A stretch of 64,000 nucleotides of DNA from Perognathus longimembris pacificus (GCF_023159225.1 NC_063171.1:806001-870000), one strand, 5' to 3'. Positions 33,919-45,058 are shown, counted from the first letter of the stretch. Numbers and translations are program-made. The notes: generated by a model not told the origin, from the letters alone.

Positions 33919-34095
33919 GGGTTGGGAATATGGCCTAGTGGTAAAGTGCTCACCTCATATACGTGAAGCCCTGGGTTTGATTCCTCAGCACCACATGTGG
34001 CTCAAGTGGTAGAGTGCTATCCTTGAGCAAAAAGTAGCCAGGAACAGTGCTCAGGCCCTGAGTTTGAGCCCTAAGACTGGCAAAAAAATAAAACA
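33919..34095 (+). mobile_element. IDL-Geo SINE with internal deletion
   Basis: After CAGCACCACAT the sequence passes straight to GTGGCTCAAGTGG, missing the roughly 30-base link (ATACAGAAAACGGCCAGAAG region). Flanked by AAGTTTAATTCTGT at 33905-33918 and 34096-34109. Confidence 0.95.
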
Positions 34096-34109
34096 AAGTT
34101 TAATTCTGT

Positions 34110-34484
34110 CTGATACAATGGATACATACTGTTGATAACTGAAAATGCATACATATGCATATATGTGCATATATATATGTATGTGTTTAATCTTGTAGAT
34201 CAGTTGCCAGAGCCAAGAAACAGTTGGATGCTAATTGACTTATGCCATGGCTAAGATCATAGGGTTATATTTCTGAAGCTATCATGTGGCAGGAAGATAT
34301 GGCTGGAGAGCAGATTACAGGTTCTTCATATTTGAAGTTGATATTTCTTTATGCAATGCATAAATATAATCTCAAAACAATGTAGTGAATCCTTAAAGGT
34401 TTCCCTTTGAAGTGATTCCACTTATAAACCCTTAGAAGTGTATGAAAATATCCATTTCCTTACTGAGACCGGATAATATAATAT
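34110..34484. other. Single-copy AT-rich interval
   Basis: No gene. A CATATA-type patch lies at 34145-34190. Confidence 0.4.
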
Positions 34485-34502
34485 AAAAGACTGGGCATGA
34501 TC

Positions 34503-34828
34503 CTTCTTGTGGTTGTACCAACACTATCTCTGTATCTTATCTGAGTATATTAGAAACCGTATATACTGGTATTAGAACTAGGAAATTGAAAGGGAATACC
34601 AAAATCGAAAGACACAGGGTAAAAAAAGACAAGCAACTACAAAAGCAATACTTGCAAAACTGTTTGGTGTAAATGAACTGAACAACTCATGGCGGGGGAG
34701 GGAAAAGGGGAGGGGGAGGGGAGAATGAGGGAAGAGGTAATAAACAGTACAAGAAATGTATCCAATGCCTAATGTATGAAACTGTAACCTCTCTGTAATT
34801 CAGTTTGATAATAAAAACTTTAAAAAAA
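34503..34828 (+). mobile_element. LINE-1 3' UTR-only insertion with 18-bp TSD
   Basis: About 326 bases of L1 3' UTR (TATACTGGTATTAGAAC, a G-rich block GGCGGGGGAGGG...GGGGAGGGGGAGGGG at 34692-34722, ACTGTAACCTCTCTG, A-tail). Flanked by AAAAGACTGGGCATGATC at 34485-34502 and 34829-34846. Extreme 5' truncation. Confidence 0.95.
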
Positions 34829-34936
34829 AAAAGACTGGGCATGATCAGATAATATAAAAGACTGGGCACTATCAGAAGTATATACTCAGTTTGAAGCATA
34901 TATTTGCCTAAACATAACACAAATTATCAGGACTTT

Positions 34937-35020
34937 AAGGGTCTGAATTCAAGCCCTAGAACACACACACGTACGTACACATACACACTCACACACACAC
35001 ACACATACACACATACACAT
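34937..35020 (+). repeat. Geo 3'-end stub with (CA)n
   Basis: GGGTCTGAATTCAAGCCCTAGA is the last part of a Geo module, followed directly by an interrupted ACAC/GTACAC repeat. A severely truncated SINE whose tail became the microsatellite. Confidence 0.7.
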
Positions 35021-35281
35021 TGGCAGGGTGAAAACTGGGTTTATTCATATGTCAACAACTCATTAAATTGTACACTTTAATTGTGTGCATTGATTTTGTC
35101 AATTAAATCTTAGAAAAGTTATTTAAAGTGTATAACTCTCAAATGGCAAATATGTTTGTAGGATAGGGAAAGATAGGTAAGTCACACTGAGCTTTGTCTT
35201 CAATAAGTAAGCTTTTGTACTTTTTTAATTTAAAAATTTGGCCATGCCATGCTTCTTTAAATATTTTAATACAATTTTTTT
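35021..35281. other. Single-copy AT-rich interval
   Basis: Nothing recognised. Confidence 0.4.
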
Positions 35282-36111
35282 AAGTTTTCTTTTTTAAAAT
35301 TTTTATTGCATTTTTATTGTCAAAGTAATGTGGTTACAGTTACATACATAAGGCAGTGAGTACATTTCTTATCAAATTTTTTACCTCTTCTTTCGTTTTT
35401 TTTCCCACCTTCTCCCCTCCCCGATTCCCTTCCCACCTTCCCCAAGTTGTATATTTGGTTTACAGCATATTGTCTGCTAAGTATTGCTGTTGCATTGGTT
35501 CACCTTTTACCCTTTGTCCTTCCATTTTGGTGTTCCCCTTCCCTAGTTCCAATAAATGTACATAAAATACCCAGTGTACCAAAGTCAGTTATAGTGACAA
35601 GAGGGGTCAAACTGTGGAGAAGAAAGACAAAAAAAATGCATAATTTCATAGAGTACATTGGAAATAACAACATCAAAGATAAACCACTTATTTCCAAATC
35701 TTGTAGTTCACTTCACTTAGGATCATCAAGAGAAATGTATATATGCTTCTCTGCTAGGACTATCCTAGACAAGTACTAATTGTTTCCAATGAGTGAAACA
35801 ATAGAGTTTATGTTTCTTTGGGTCTGGCTCACTTCACTTAGTATAATTTTTTCAAAGTCATTCCATTTCCTCAGGAATGGGGCTAAGTCATTCCTTCTAA
35901 TAGATACATAAAACTCCATTGTGTATATGTACCACACTTTCTTGATCCATTCATCTACTGAGAGACATCTGGTTGGTTCCATATTTTAGCACTGGTAAAT
36001 TGTGCTGCAATAAACATAATTGTGCTGGTAGCTTTAGTGTGCTCTTGCTTGTAATCCTTTGGGTAAATGCCCCCAAAAGGGAGTTGCTGGGTCATAGGGG
36101 AGCTCTGTGTT
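35282..36111 (-). mobile_element. LINE-1, antisense, 5'-truncated
   Basis: T-rich tail at left, inverted 3' UTR (GGTTACAGTTACATACATAAGGCAGTGAGTAC), inverted G-rich block (35403-35445), then the inverted ORF2 C-terminus (reverse frame 35776-35982 includes VDEWIKKVWYIYTMEFY). It stops at GGAGCTCTGTGTT, within ORF2. Confidence 0.92.
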
Positions 36112-36197
36112 CAAATTTTTGTTCTTCTTCCTCATTTATTATTTCAATTTCATAGGTATTAGAACTCTTGGTACTGTTCTTCAATGGAAAATCAATC

Positions 36198-36455
36198 TGA
36201 GCTGGGCAATGGTGGCTCATGCCTGTAAATCTAGCTACTCAGGAGGCTGAGGTAGGAGGATTGTACTTCAAAGCCAGATGGGCAAGAAAGTTTGTGAGAC
36301 TCTTAACAATTAACCACCAAAAGACTGGAAATGGAGCTGTGGCTCCAGTGGTAGAGTGCTAGTCTTGAGCAAAAGAGCTCAGGGACAGAGCCCAGGCCAG
36401 AGTTCAAGCCTATGACTAAAAAACCCCAGCACCCCCCAAAAAAAAAAAAGTCAAT
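36198..36455 (+). mobile_element. 7SL-like/Geo SINE, complete
   Basis: GAGCTGGGCAATGGTGGCTCATGCCTG, full 7SL-like arm, linker, Geo, and A-rich tail interrupted by CCCCAGCACCCCCC. A short AAAATCAAT-type duplication is visible at the two edges. Confidence 0.9.
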
Positions 36456-36651
36456 TTTGTTCTTTAAAATATTTTTCTGTCATTCTTTTCCTCTCTGAAT
36501 CTTGGCTACTTACTGCTCCTGATTTATCTTCAAGTTTACTGATATTTTCTAATTTTGTTAATCTAGAAATATGAATTTTTATTTTATTTCTAAAAATGTT
36601 ATTGGATTTATTTTTAATTAATCTATGTAATTCCCATAATGGCTTGAATTA

Positions 36652-36869
36652 ATGGCTTGAATTCAGGGACCGGTTGCTGTTATTTATCTTTTTGACTCCA
36701 GACTAGTGCTCTACCACTTTAGGAACAAGTCTATTTCTGGCTTTTTGCTGGCTAATCAGAGATACAGAATCTTACAGGGTTTCCTGCCCAAACTGGCTTC
36801 AAACCTCCATTCTCAATTCTTAAGCTCTTGAGTAGTTAGAATTACAGAAATAAGCCACCAGTGCCTACT
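36652..36869 (-). mobile_element. 7SL-like/Geo SINE, antisense, old
   Basis: Inverted Geo (TAGTGCTCTACCACTTTAGG) then inverted 7SL-like arm (GGCTTCAAACCTCCATTCTCA, AAGCCACCAGTGCC). Confidence 0.75.
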
Positions 36870-37579
36870 AATAATTTCTATTTTCGACTATGAACCCCAT
36901 CTGTCCACAAATTATACCTATTTTTACCTTGAACCATTGGAAATATTTATAATACATGTGCAGATTCTTATGGTGGCAAAGGTTTTCGTTAAATTTTCTT
37001 TCACTACAAATTACAAAGCAGTCATGAATATGTCATTTTCGCCTGTGTGGATAGCTTTCTTGTTTAATGCTTTGGTAGTTTTGGTGAACTATTCAGAACA
37101 CAAACCATCTACTCTAAATCCTAAACTCTTTCAATCATTTATTCTGGATATATGGTTTGAGACATGAACAGAATTAAGAGTTCTGTGAGTATCACTGCAA
37201 ATGAAATTTATTGGCTATTGTATTTTTCAGCAGATTTAACAATAAATTTAGTTATTATATTACTACTTGGTCCATGAAAATAAAGTGACCAGAAGCCCAG
37301 CGCTACTTTTGAAATGACTTTTTTATTTTTTACAGGTTGTATCATCTACTGCCATAATTTATATATAGATACAGATTACTAAGGATATCATCTTATGAAA
37401 ATAAGTAAAACTACGGGATATCTCATTCCATATTTGTTTATTAAAATATGCTGTTCTTTACATTATGTAGCCATCTTCCTATAAACATTTTTATTTCTTT
37501 TGGGTTAATACCTACAAATGGAACGGCCATGTCAGAATACACATGTATTTCAATTTGTGATCAGATTTTCTGGTTTTGT

Positions 37580-37772
37580 TTTGAGGTGCTGAGGATTAAA
37601 CCCAGGCTTTGGGCAAGTCTGGCAAGAATTCTACCATTAAATTACACCCCAGTGCTTGGGTTTTGAGAGAAGAGTCCTGTTACACAGCCCATTCTGGCCT
37701 GGAATTTGCAACCCTCCTGACTCTGCCTCACAGGTGCTGGGACCACAGGTGGGTGCCACCAGTCTCAGCTTC
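37580..37772 (-). mobile_element. B1-dID-like SINE, antisense
   Basis: Inverted ID-like part (GGATTAAACCCAGGCTTTGGGCAAG...TTAAATTACACCCCAG) beside an inverted B1 part (CCCATTCTGGCCTGGAATTTGCAACCCTCCTGACTCTGCCTC...AGGTGCTGGGACCACAGG). This arrangement matches the old rodent B1-dID class rather than the Geo families. Confidence 0.75.
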
Positions 37773-38511
37773 ACTGGCTTTCTTATGGTAAGGGTTTGGT
37801 GAATGTTTCCTTCTGTTCTTTGAATTTAGTTTCTTTATATCCAAGGCTTGTTATATATTTAAAGCTTGTTATGTGTTAAGAATGTTTGTTAATAAACAAT
37901 ATGTAGGTAGGTTTCACTTTTATCCAGTAATCTATTTTTTCTTTTTAATGAAGTGTTGAGTCCATTTTTACTTACTGTAATTATGAACTTATTTAATTCA
38001 GTTTAATTCTACCATTTGATGTCTGCCTTCTAATTGTTTTAGTAGTTATTGTTTGATAGTTTATTCATATGTTCTTTGGGGGTAATTATATGTTCTATCT
38101 GTGTTCTATATTTATAGACTATATGACTCATATTTATTAGCCAGTCTTGTCTAGGTTAAAGACTTCTTAGCAATACTTCTTTGTGTGTCTGTCTGTATGT
38201 GATTTAGTAGTTAATGTCTATATTACAGTATTCCTGATTAGCACAGTATCACCTTGACATGATTATAATATATAGAGAACAATCCAAAAACTATATAACA
38301 GTTTTAATTCATTTAGTCTCCATTGTATTCTTTATATTTTTATCATATACTTCACATACCATAGGTAATTATTTTTTATTGTAATTATTTTTATATTATA
38401 TAATTAATGATATTTTAAAGAAATTCAGCAACTTTATGAGTCTGGAGAAACTAAATTAAGGTTCAAGGTAGCAAGAGAGCCAGTACCTGATAGTTCAAGA
38501 TTTTATAGCTG

Positions 38512-38714
38512 GGGGCTGGGGATATAGCCTAGTGGCAAGAGTGCCTGCCTCGGATACACGAGGCCCTAGGTTCGATTCCCCAGCACCACATACACAGAAA
38601 ACGGCCAGAAGCGGCGCTGTGGCTCAAGTGGCAGAGTGCTAGCCTTGAGCGGGAAGAAGCCAGGGACAGTGCTCAGGCCCTGAGTCCAAGCCCCAGGACT
38701 GGCCAAAAAAAAAA
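38512..38714 (+). mobile_element. Young IDL-Geo SINE with 15-bp TSD
   Basis: Near consensus. AAGATTTTATAGCTG at 38497-38511 and 38715-38729. It differs from its sister copies by a few bases (CATACACAGAAAACGG; CCAAGCCCCAGG). Confidence 0.97.
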
Positions 38715-38729
38715 AAGATTTTATAGCTG

Positions 38730-39480
38730 AAACTTCAAAGAATTTAGCCCAGTAGTCTGAGACTCTTTTTCTCTATGGTATCTACCAATATGTACATAGT
38801 GCAGACTGAAAATTAAAGAAGCAAAGCAGAATAAGATTAAGAATCTAAGGACTTTTGTCAGTTTTGTGATTATGGAAAGATAAAAAGTAGATTAAAAGAC
38901 CACAAAAAATATGGGCTTCAGATAAAAACCCCAAACATTGTACTGAACCCCAAAATGACTAGAGCCTGAATGTGGTTAAGCTAGAAATAGACAGGCCTTA
39001 CAGAGACTGAAACCCAGCTGTGAATAACCCCAGTCTCAGTTTGGATTAAAGTAATCCATTCTTGTGCTAATTACCTACCAGAAGCTAAAGCAACTCTCTC
39101 TAGTGAAGAATGGTATTTTTCTAGAAACTCTGTAAGTTTTACACACAATTTCTGTGATTTAATTTTTGAAAAAACAACAGGTATACAGGAAAAAAATAGG
39201 GGAAAGAGGCAATAGAATATGGTCATAGACAGTCCAAATGCTAATTTTCAAACACAGTTTACAGGATTTGAAGAATATATGGTGGATAAAAGATGACAAG
39301 AAAAGATATCAGTCAGAAAACTGGAATTTATATCAAAGGATTGAAATGGAAATTATACAATTAAATAATATAAAATAAATAATAATAAAATACTTAGATA
39401 TTAATTTAAATAATATCTGAAATTGAGACTACAATATAGACCCTCTCAAATTTACCAGAACAACAAAAACTAAAGTTACT
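38730..39480. other. Single-copy A-rich interval
   Basis: No gene and no repeat named. Confidence 0.4.
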
Positions 39481-39482
39481 GC

Positions 39483-39720
39483 AGCTGGGTGTCAATGACT
39501 CACACCTTGTACTCTTAGCTGCTCTGGAGGCTGAGATTTTTAAGATCACAATTTGAAATCAGCTCAGGTAGAAAAGTCTCTAATATTCTATATTCATTTA
39601 ACCAGTAAAATGCTAGACTGGAAGCATGGCTCCTTAAGTGGTAGAGTACCAGCATTGAGCAAGCAATGTGACTAAGAATATGAAGCCCTTAAATTCAAGT
39701 CCAGTACAAAAAAAGGGGTT
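39483..39720 (+). mobile_element. 7SL-like/Geo SINE, decayed
   Basis: AGCTGGGTGTCAATGACTCACACC start, CTCTGGAGGCTGAGA, then Geo-like CCTTAAGTGGTAGAGTACCAGCATTGAGCAAG and an A-rich tail. Confidence 0.8.
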
Positions 39721-39764
39721 ACTCAGTCACAATGATAATGCAATAACAGTGTGAGAAAACTAAA

Positions 39765-40150
39765 ATTATTGTATATTGGCATAATCACTTTAGAAAAACA
39801 AATGGCACTTCTTTATAAAACTAAGAATGTACTTTTCTAATAATCCAGCAATTTAACTCCAGTGCTCACTAGGAGAAAAGAAAACCACACAATAAAAAAA
39901 GACTTGTATATTTTATCCGATGTGTTCATAGTAGCCCCAAATTGGAATTACTTCAGTTCTTCATCAACAGAATATATTAAGAATAAACTAGGAAATACTG
40001 ATACAATAAAATGCTACTCAGAAATAACAGATAATGAACTATTGTTTCACATAGGTGTTCCTGTAGTTCTAGAAAAAGAAGACAAGGAAAATATATTGGC
40101 TGCAATGCTTATGAAGATGATTTTGGCCTTTTCAAAGCAGATGAGATACT
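39765..40150 (+). mobile_element. Ancient LINE-1 ORF2 3' remnant, sense
   Basis: The sequence follows the ORF2 C-terminal coding pattern: an 'aatccagcaattt' site near 39841, TTCATAGTAGCCCCAAATTGGAATTACTTCA near 39926, CATCAACAGAATATATTAAG near 39962, and ATACAATAAAATGCTACTCAGAAATAA near 40000. The 105-codon frame at 39862-40179 is therefore a relic of ORF2 and not a new gene. It is a different, much older L1 than the one at 10-18 kb. Confidence 0.65.
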
Positions 40151-40345
40151 TTAAGCCACATATTCACTTAATGCAATGAGCTGCAATCAGGATAAATACA
40201 GGTAAACAATCAGTTTAATTGTTGGAAACCAAGAAAAATCTCAATAAATTCAGTGAAACAACAGTAAAATTGAGAGCTGACTTTCTAACAGGACTGGTGG
40301 AAGCAAAAAGCCAATGGATTCATAACTGAAGTGGTGTGCCTGGAT

Positions 40346-40465
40346 AGCGTGACTGTGTGCCACACTCTGGAATAAATCTCTTACAAGCATTGTCCCATAC
40401 CATCCTTTAGCACTCTGAAGAGGTAAAATTAGCGTTTCCATTTTACAGAAGGAAATTGAGGTTTG
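40346..40465 (+). mobile_element. MIR
   Basis: GACTGTGTGCCACACTCTGGAATAAATCTCTTACAAGCATTGTCCC and TTTCCATTTTACAGAAGGAAATTGAGG follow the MIR consensus order (TGTGCCAGGCAC ... CCCATTTTACAGA.GA..AAACTGAGG). Confidence 0.8.
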
Positions 40466-41329
40466 CAAAAAATATTTGTATATCAGACAGATGATAAAGA
40501 TTTAATTTTGTTATGACAGCAATTCATCCTGTATGTTTTAATGCTTCCTTTCTTCTCTTGTTCTCCACTTTTGTGAGTGTTAGTCCTAATGTTCCCTGGT
40601 TCAGCCCCTCTTCTACTAATTCGTACAGTAAGGACAATCTGCACAAGTTAATGTTGACAAAGGACCCAGAGAAAATTGTGGTGGAATGTCAGTGTCTAAT
40701 ATTGTAGATATGGGAGAACTGACCATAGAGAAAATGTATTTAATTGGCATCAATCTTTTGAATGTGCACCGTGTATCTACTTTCCATTTTAACACTATAG
40801 TAGATATCTGAAATGCTTCCTTCTGTCTTGTTAGCACTGGATTGTAACATGTGTAATTATTACAGAAAATTATCAAGGTGATGAACTGTCATTTTAGCTA
40901 AGAGAATATCTCCTTTTAATGAATATTATTTCATAAGGAAATGTACTGATGACAGCTTATTTCATTGGGAGCTATTGATGCTCCTATTGATGTTTCTCCT
41001 AAACAACAGTATATCACTAGTAATGATGCCTAAAAATCTACACTGGTGCTAGAAATGTAAACTGAAGAAAAATATGTAGGAAATGAGTACATAAGAGTAA
41101 ACAAAATATTTTACTGTGTTGTGTTCATCTATATACAAAGGAGACTTTACAGAAAGTAATCTTTTGTCAATGTAAGGTAGTCATTTATATCCCAAAACTA
41201 TTTTTCTTACATAAATTTTCTTTAAGCCTGTGATACAATAGAGTGATGTATCTTTAGAATTATTTTTTGCATGTATTGTAGGTGAATACACAATGTGCAA
41301 GTGTGTGTGCGCGCATATGTGTGTGTGTG
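40466..41329. other. Single-copy interval
   Basis: Frames of 64-86 codons at 40513-40876 show no domain. A GTGTGTGCGCGCATATGTGTG patch lies at 41299-41330. Confidence 0.4.
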
Positions 41330-41600
41330 CAGATGGTTTCTAAGTTACAGTGGTGCAACTTACAATTTTTTACTTTATGATCGTAAAAAACAATGCACAT
41401 TCAGTAGAAACCGTACTTTAAATTTTGAACTTATGACTTTGCCCATGCTAGTTTAACAGTGTGCCATAGGATATTCTGCAAGGCTGAGAAAACCAGTAAG
41501 CAGCAGCTCAATAGGCACACCATTACCAGGATAACATTGGCTACTATATGTGCAGTATGTTGCTATTTTATTGTAGTTTAATAGCATCCATCATTTCTCT
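41330..41600 (+). mobile_element. Tigger-like DNA transposon remnant (tentative)
   Basis: TTACAGTGGTGCAACTTACAATTTTTTACTTTATGATCG...GCACATTCAGTAGAAACCGTACTTTAAATTTTGAA resembles a mammalian DNA transposon of the Tigger/pogo group; the CATTCAGTAGAAACCGTACTT core is striking. Family is from memory and unsure. The inverted terminal repeats were not found. Confidence 0.5.
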
Positions 41601-42388
41601 GGATTTCCTAGAAATGCCTGAAATCTACCATGGGCTTAGACTTAAATGTCGAAGTTAATCACATATCCAAGATTCCAAAAGTTAGTGGCCTAAGACTATA
41701 GAAACATTTCTGTTTTTCACATCCTGAATGATTCTATCATTGGTCTTTATGAGCATGTTCATGTGGTCTAGAATTAGTTACTTCAGGTAGAAACTAAGTA
41801 TGAATTTTGTGTCTTCTAATTTAATAGTCTTGGCTGAGATCACTTCAAGTGCAGAAAGAAGGTACGAAATAAAGAAAGACAGAAGCTGTAAGAACTCCTA
41901 AAGCCTTGGTATTTAGTGTAACAGTATTATTTCAACAGTATTCTGTTGGTCAAAGTAAATCAAAGATTAGCCAAGATTCATAGAGAAGTAACTGCACTTG
42001 ATAGAAGAGATATGTGAATTGAGATATGATAGAAATTCTTGAGATTATCATTGAAAATGGTGAACTGTAGCCTCTGGCCACAAAAATGTATATTTCTTGC
42101 ACATGCAAAATATACCCCCACCTTTCCAATGCTTTAATAATCTGATTATTCAACTATGGTATTATCTCAAAGCTTAGGCTTTTACCATTAAATTGGGTTC
42201 CAATGCTAACAAGGACTCCATAGACTCTGTTGTTCACGTGGAGCTGCTAAGTTGTAATTCTTCCTGTTTTTTGACCTATAATAAAGTTATTTTCATCTTA
42301 CCCCAACACATATTCATCAAACATTATGGTGAGACAAAGATGGGGTAACTGTGACTGAGGTTCTTGTTTAAGAAAAAGGGAAATTACT
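41601..42388. other. Single-copy interval
   Basis: No gene recognised. Confidence 0.4.
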
Positions 42389-42837
42389 GGGCACTGGTGG
42401 CTCACATCTGTCATCCTAGCTACTCAGAAGGCTGAGATCTGAGGACCTCACTTATAAGCCAGCTCAGTCAGGAAAGTCCATAAGACACTTATTTCAAACT
42501 ATCTACCCAGAAAAGGCTGGAAGTGGAGGCTGGGAATATGGCCTAGTGGCAAGAGTGCTTGCCTCACATACAGTAAGCCCTGGGTTCAGTTCCCCAGCAC
42601 CACATATACAGAAAATGACCAGAAGTGGTGCTGTGGCTCAAGTGGCAGAGTGCGCTAGCCTTGAGCAAAAAGAAAACAGGGACAGTGCTCAAGCCCTGAT
42701 TCCAAGGCCCAGGACTGGCAAAAAAAATAAAAATAAAAAAAAATAAAGGCTGGAAGTGGCACTGTGGCTCAAGTAGAGCACTAGCGAAGAAAGCCTAGGG
42801 ACAATGCCCTGAGCTCAAGCCCCAGGACCAGTGCAAA
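42389..42837 (+). mobile_element. 7SL-like/Geo SINE split by a later IDL-Geo insertion
   Basis: The left part (ACTGGGCACTGGTGGCTCACATC...AAAAGGCTGGAAGTGG) ends at 42526 and resumes at 42745 (AAAGGCTGGAAGTGGCACTGTGGCTCAAG...GAGCTCAAGCCCCAGGACC). The 15 duplicated bases are the target site of the inner SINE. Confidence 0.95.
42527..42744 (+). mobile_element. IDL-Geo SINE nested in a 7SL-Geo SINE
   Basis: Complete copy with an A-rich tail broken by T's. TSD AAAGGCTGGAAGTGG at 42512-42526 and 42745-42759. A CG insertion (GAGTGCGCTAGCC) distinguishes it. Its ID half is the CACATACAGTAAG-type older variant. Confidence 0.96.
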
Positions 42838-43164
42838 AAGGGCGGAATATGAGGGGATGGAAAGAGACTGATGCACAACAGTTTTGAAATATGGCTAGAA
42901 AGATTTTCAGTGTCTCCTACTGGAGCTTCAGGGAATATCCTCTGTGAGGGATCAGTTCTGCCTCCTGTAAACGTTTTCCTGACCTGGTGCTTGCTCAGCT
43001 CTTGACTATGTTCCTTGAGCTCCTGTCCCTGGAATCTGTATCCTTACTTGCTCTTGAATCAACTCAACTAAAGAAATCAACACCTTTCAAAACTGATATA
43101 TTTGGGGGGACTTTAGTAATAATACATGCTTTGTAGTAATAGGACTTATTAAAAAGTTCAGATG

Positions 43165-43500
43165 TGTTGGGCACAGTGGTTCATGCCTGTAATCCTAGTG
43201 GCTTCTAGCTGCTTGGGAGATGGAGAATGGGTTGATCATGGATCAAGGCCAGCAAGTCCTTTCTCAACCAGCAGCTGCATATGGTGGCATGCACATGTCA
43301 TCATAGTTAGTGGGAGGTTGAAATCAGGAGGGTAATTGCTTCAGGACAGCCCAAGCAAAAAAGTCTGTGAGATTCCATCTCAATGAAAGAAGCTAGACAT
43401 GATGACATATGGCTGCCATCCAAGCTGTGACAGGAAGCTTAAAATAGGTGGATCAATCCCCAAGTGCATGCCTGAGTAGGAAGCAAGCCCCCATTTTAAG
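43165..43500 (+). mobile_element. Tandem 7SL/B1-like units, old
   Basis: At least two B1-like starts in series: GGGCACAGTGGTTCATGCCTGTAATCC near 43169 and CATATGGTGGCATGCACATGTCATCATAG near 43277, the latter with GATTCCATCTCAATGAAAG (the end of a B1/Alu-type unit). A third B1-like pattern, GACATGATGACATATGGC, starts near 43396. Which family is unclear. Confidence 0.55.
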
Positions 43501-43504
43501 AATA

Positions 43505-43720
43505 ACCAGTGTTATTGGGTACCAAAGGCTGAGGCTGTGATCTGAGAGTCGTGCTCAAAGCCAACCAGGGCTTTTATCTCCAATTAACCATAAAAAAGTC
43601 AGAAGTCAGTTGTGGTCCAAGTGGTAGAGCACTAGCTTTGAGTGAAAAAGCTAAGGGAGAGTGCTCAAGCCTGGAGTTCAAGCCCTAGGATCTGCCAACC
43701 CCCACCCCCAAAGAAAAGAA
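43505..43720 (+). mobile_element. 7SL-like/Geo SINE, old
   Basis: GGCTGAGGCTGTGATCTGAGAGTCGTGCTCAAAGCCA, ATCTCCAATTAACCAT linker, Geo (GTGGTCCAAGTGGTAGAGCACTAG), ending GTTCAAGCCCTAGGATCTGCC. Confidence 0.82.
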
Positions 43721-43744
43721 TAATCAGAGCAAAAAATGACAGAT

Positions 43745-43819
43745 TGCATGGCTAAGTGGTAATTGCCTGCCTAATAAGAAGGCCTGAGTTAAAACCCTAG
43801 TAGTGTCAAAAAATAAAAC
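43745..43819 (+). mobile_element. ID-like monomer SINE, diverged
   Basis: CATGGCTAAGTGGTAATTGCCTGCCTAATAAGAAGGCCTGAGTTAAAACCC has A-box and B-box-like sites and an A-rich tail. Confidence 0.6.
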
Positions 43820-44114
43820 AAGCTCAACTGGTATGATAACCTTTTAATTTATATAAGTACATGTCACTGTGTATGTGGAAATGTTTGCCATTTGTATAAT
43901 TTCATTAGAATAATTTATATATGTTTGCTATTACTGTGTGTGCAACCTTCCTAATTAATGTGCTAAATGAAGCTGACTTCTAATTCAGTGAAACAAAGAA
44001 ATACATCTTGTGACTTGAGAAATGCAGTATTATTTTAGTATCTCTTTTTTTTTTGGTAGTAGTGGGCTTTAGGGCATTATCTGTAGCATACTTGAATATT
44101 TGTTTTCAGTTTGA

Positions 44115-44137
44115 TGTGTGTGTGTGTGTGTGTGTGT
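44115..44137 (+). repeat. Short (TG)n microsatellite
   Basis: About 11 TG units in otherwise single-copy DNA (43820-44183). Confidence 0.9.
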
Positions 44138-44183
44138 TTATAGGAAATTTTATTATAGCACTAAAAGTGGCAGACACATCATG

Positions 44184-44400
44184 TAATTAGCATTTATCTT
44201 AGATGCTATGCTAGCTGTAGATACATGGTTACATAGTTACTGGATGCTTTAGTTTCTCCTTAACCCTCACAGTATGCCTTCAACATTAGTATTTTTAGTG
44301 TTGTTATTTTTCTTCAGGCTCTGAGAATTACACAGCTAGGTCTGAGAGTAACACATACATTGTACAACCCCTTTCTCTTCTTATGGGTCAAGAAGTCAGA
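44184..44400 (+). mobile_element. MIR, nearly full length
   Basis: TTAGCATTTATCTTAGATGCTATGCTAG, CTTAACCCTCACAGTATGCC, GGCTCTGAGAATTACACAGCTAGGTCTGAG follow MIR order. The central 'cattttacagatgagg' block has been lost. Confidence 0.65.
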
Positions 44401-45057
44401 CTTGCTACTTATACTAGCAGTATAATCCACAGCATTCTCCACTGCTTACTAAGCAAAACTCATTACAAAGTTTTCCCTAAATAAAATAGCAGGTTCTTAA
44501 CTAAAACCACCAAAATTCAAATAACTTGTAATAGAAAGCTTAATAATAGATAATTTGTTATTTTCAGGGCATCCCTTGGAACTCTAGTGATAAATTAAAT
44601 TATATTATTTTTCTGAATAAAGAGGAAACTGTGTTTTCCAAAGCACAAAAAATTAGCTTCAAAATTAAAATTTCAGAATGTAGACTTAAATGAATGCCAT
44701 CAATTAATTTTTATGAAAGAACTAGAACTATTTTGCAAAAACAATTCATTTGTCTTCTGAATGAAAATTAGACAAATATTTTATATTATTGAGAAAAATT
44801 ATGATCTGATAGACCAAACAGTCCTTTTAACCTTCAATTAAAAATATCAGGACTCCAGTATACTCCTCAATCTGCCAGCCACAAATGAGTAGAATGCAGA
44901 GAATATTTCCCCTACAGGGCAAAAAAAAATTAAAAGGTCCTCATTGACCTTGATGGACAGACCTCTTCTCAGTTCCATTGTCTTCATAAGCTTGAAAAAC
45001 ATCCCATTACACTGGCCCAATAAACAAAACTTAAAATACAACTGATCACTTAATAGG

Positions 45058-45058
<1 letters not shown>
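44401..45058. other. AT-rich single-copy interval
   Basis: Nothing recognised. Confidence 0.4.

Larger units (their letters stand above)
36456..38460 (-). mobile_element. Ancient LINE-1 relics, antisense (tentative)
   Basis: Several stretches resemble reversed old L1: 36515-36640 (CTGCTCCTGATTTATCTTCAAGTTTACTGATATTTTCTAA), 37440-37545 (CTATAAACATTTTTATTTCTTTTGGGTTAATACC) and 37950-38090 (TTACTGTAATTATGAACTTATTT...TCTACCATTTGATGTCTGC). The order and the intervening unrecognised DNA suggest decayed, fragmented insertion(s). Two antisense SINEs lie inside. Confidence 0.45.

Noticed and set aside
39862..40179. A 105-codon frame that might be a small gene
   Set aside because: Its nucleotide sequence follows an ancient L1 ORF2 end, so the frame is a relic.
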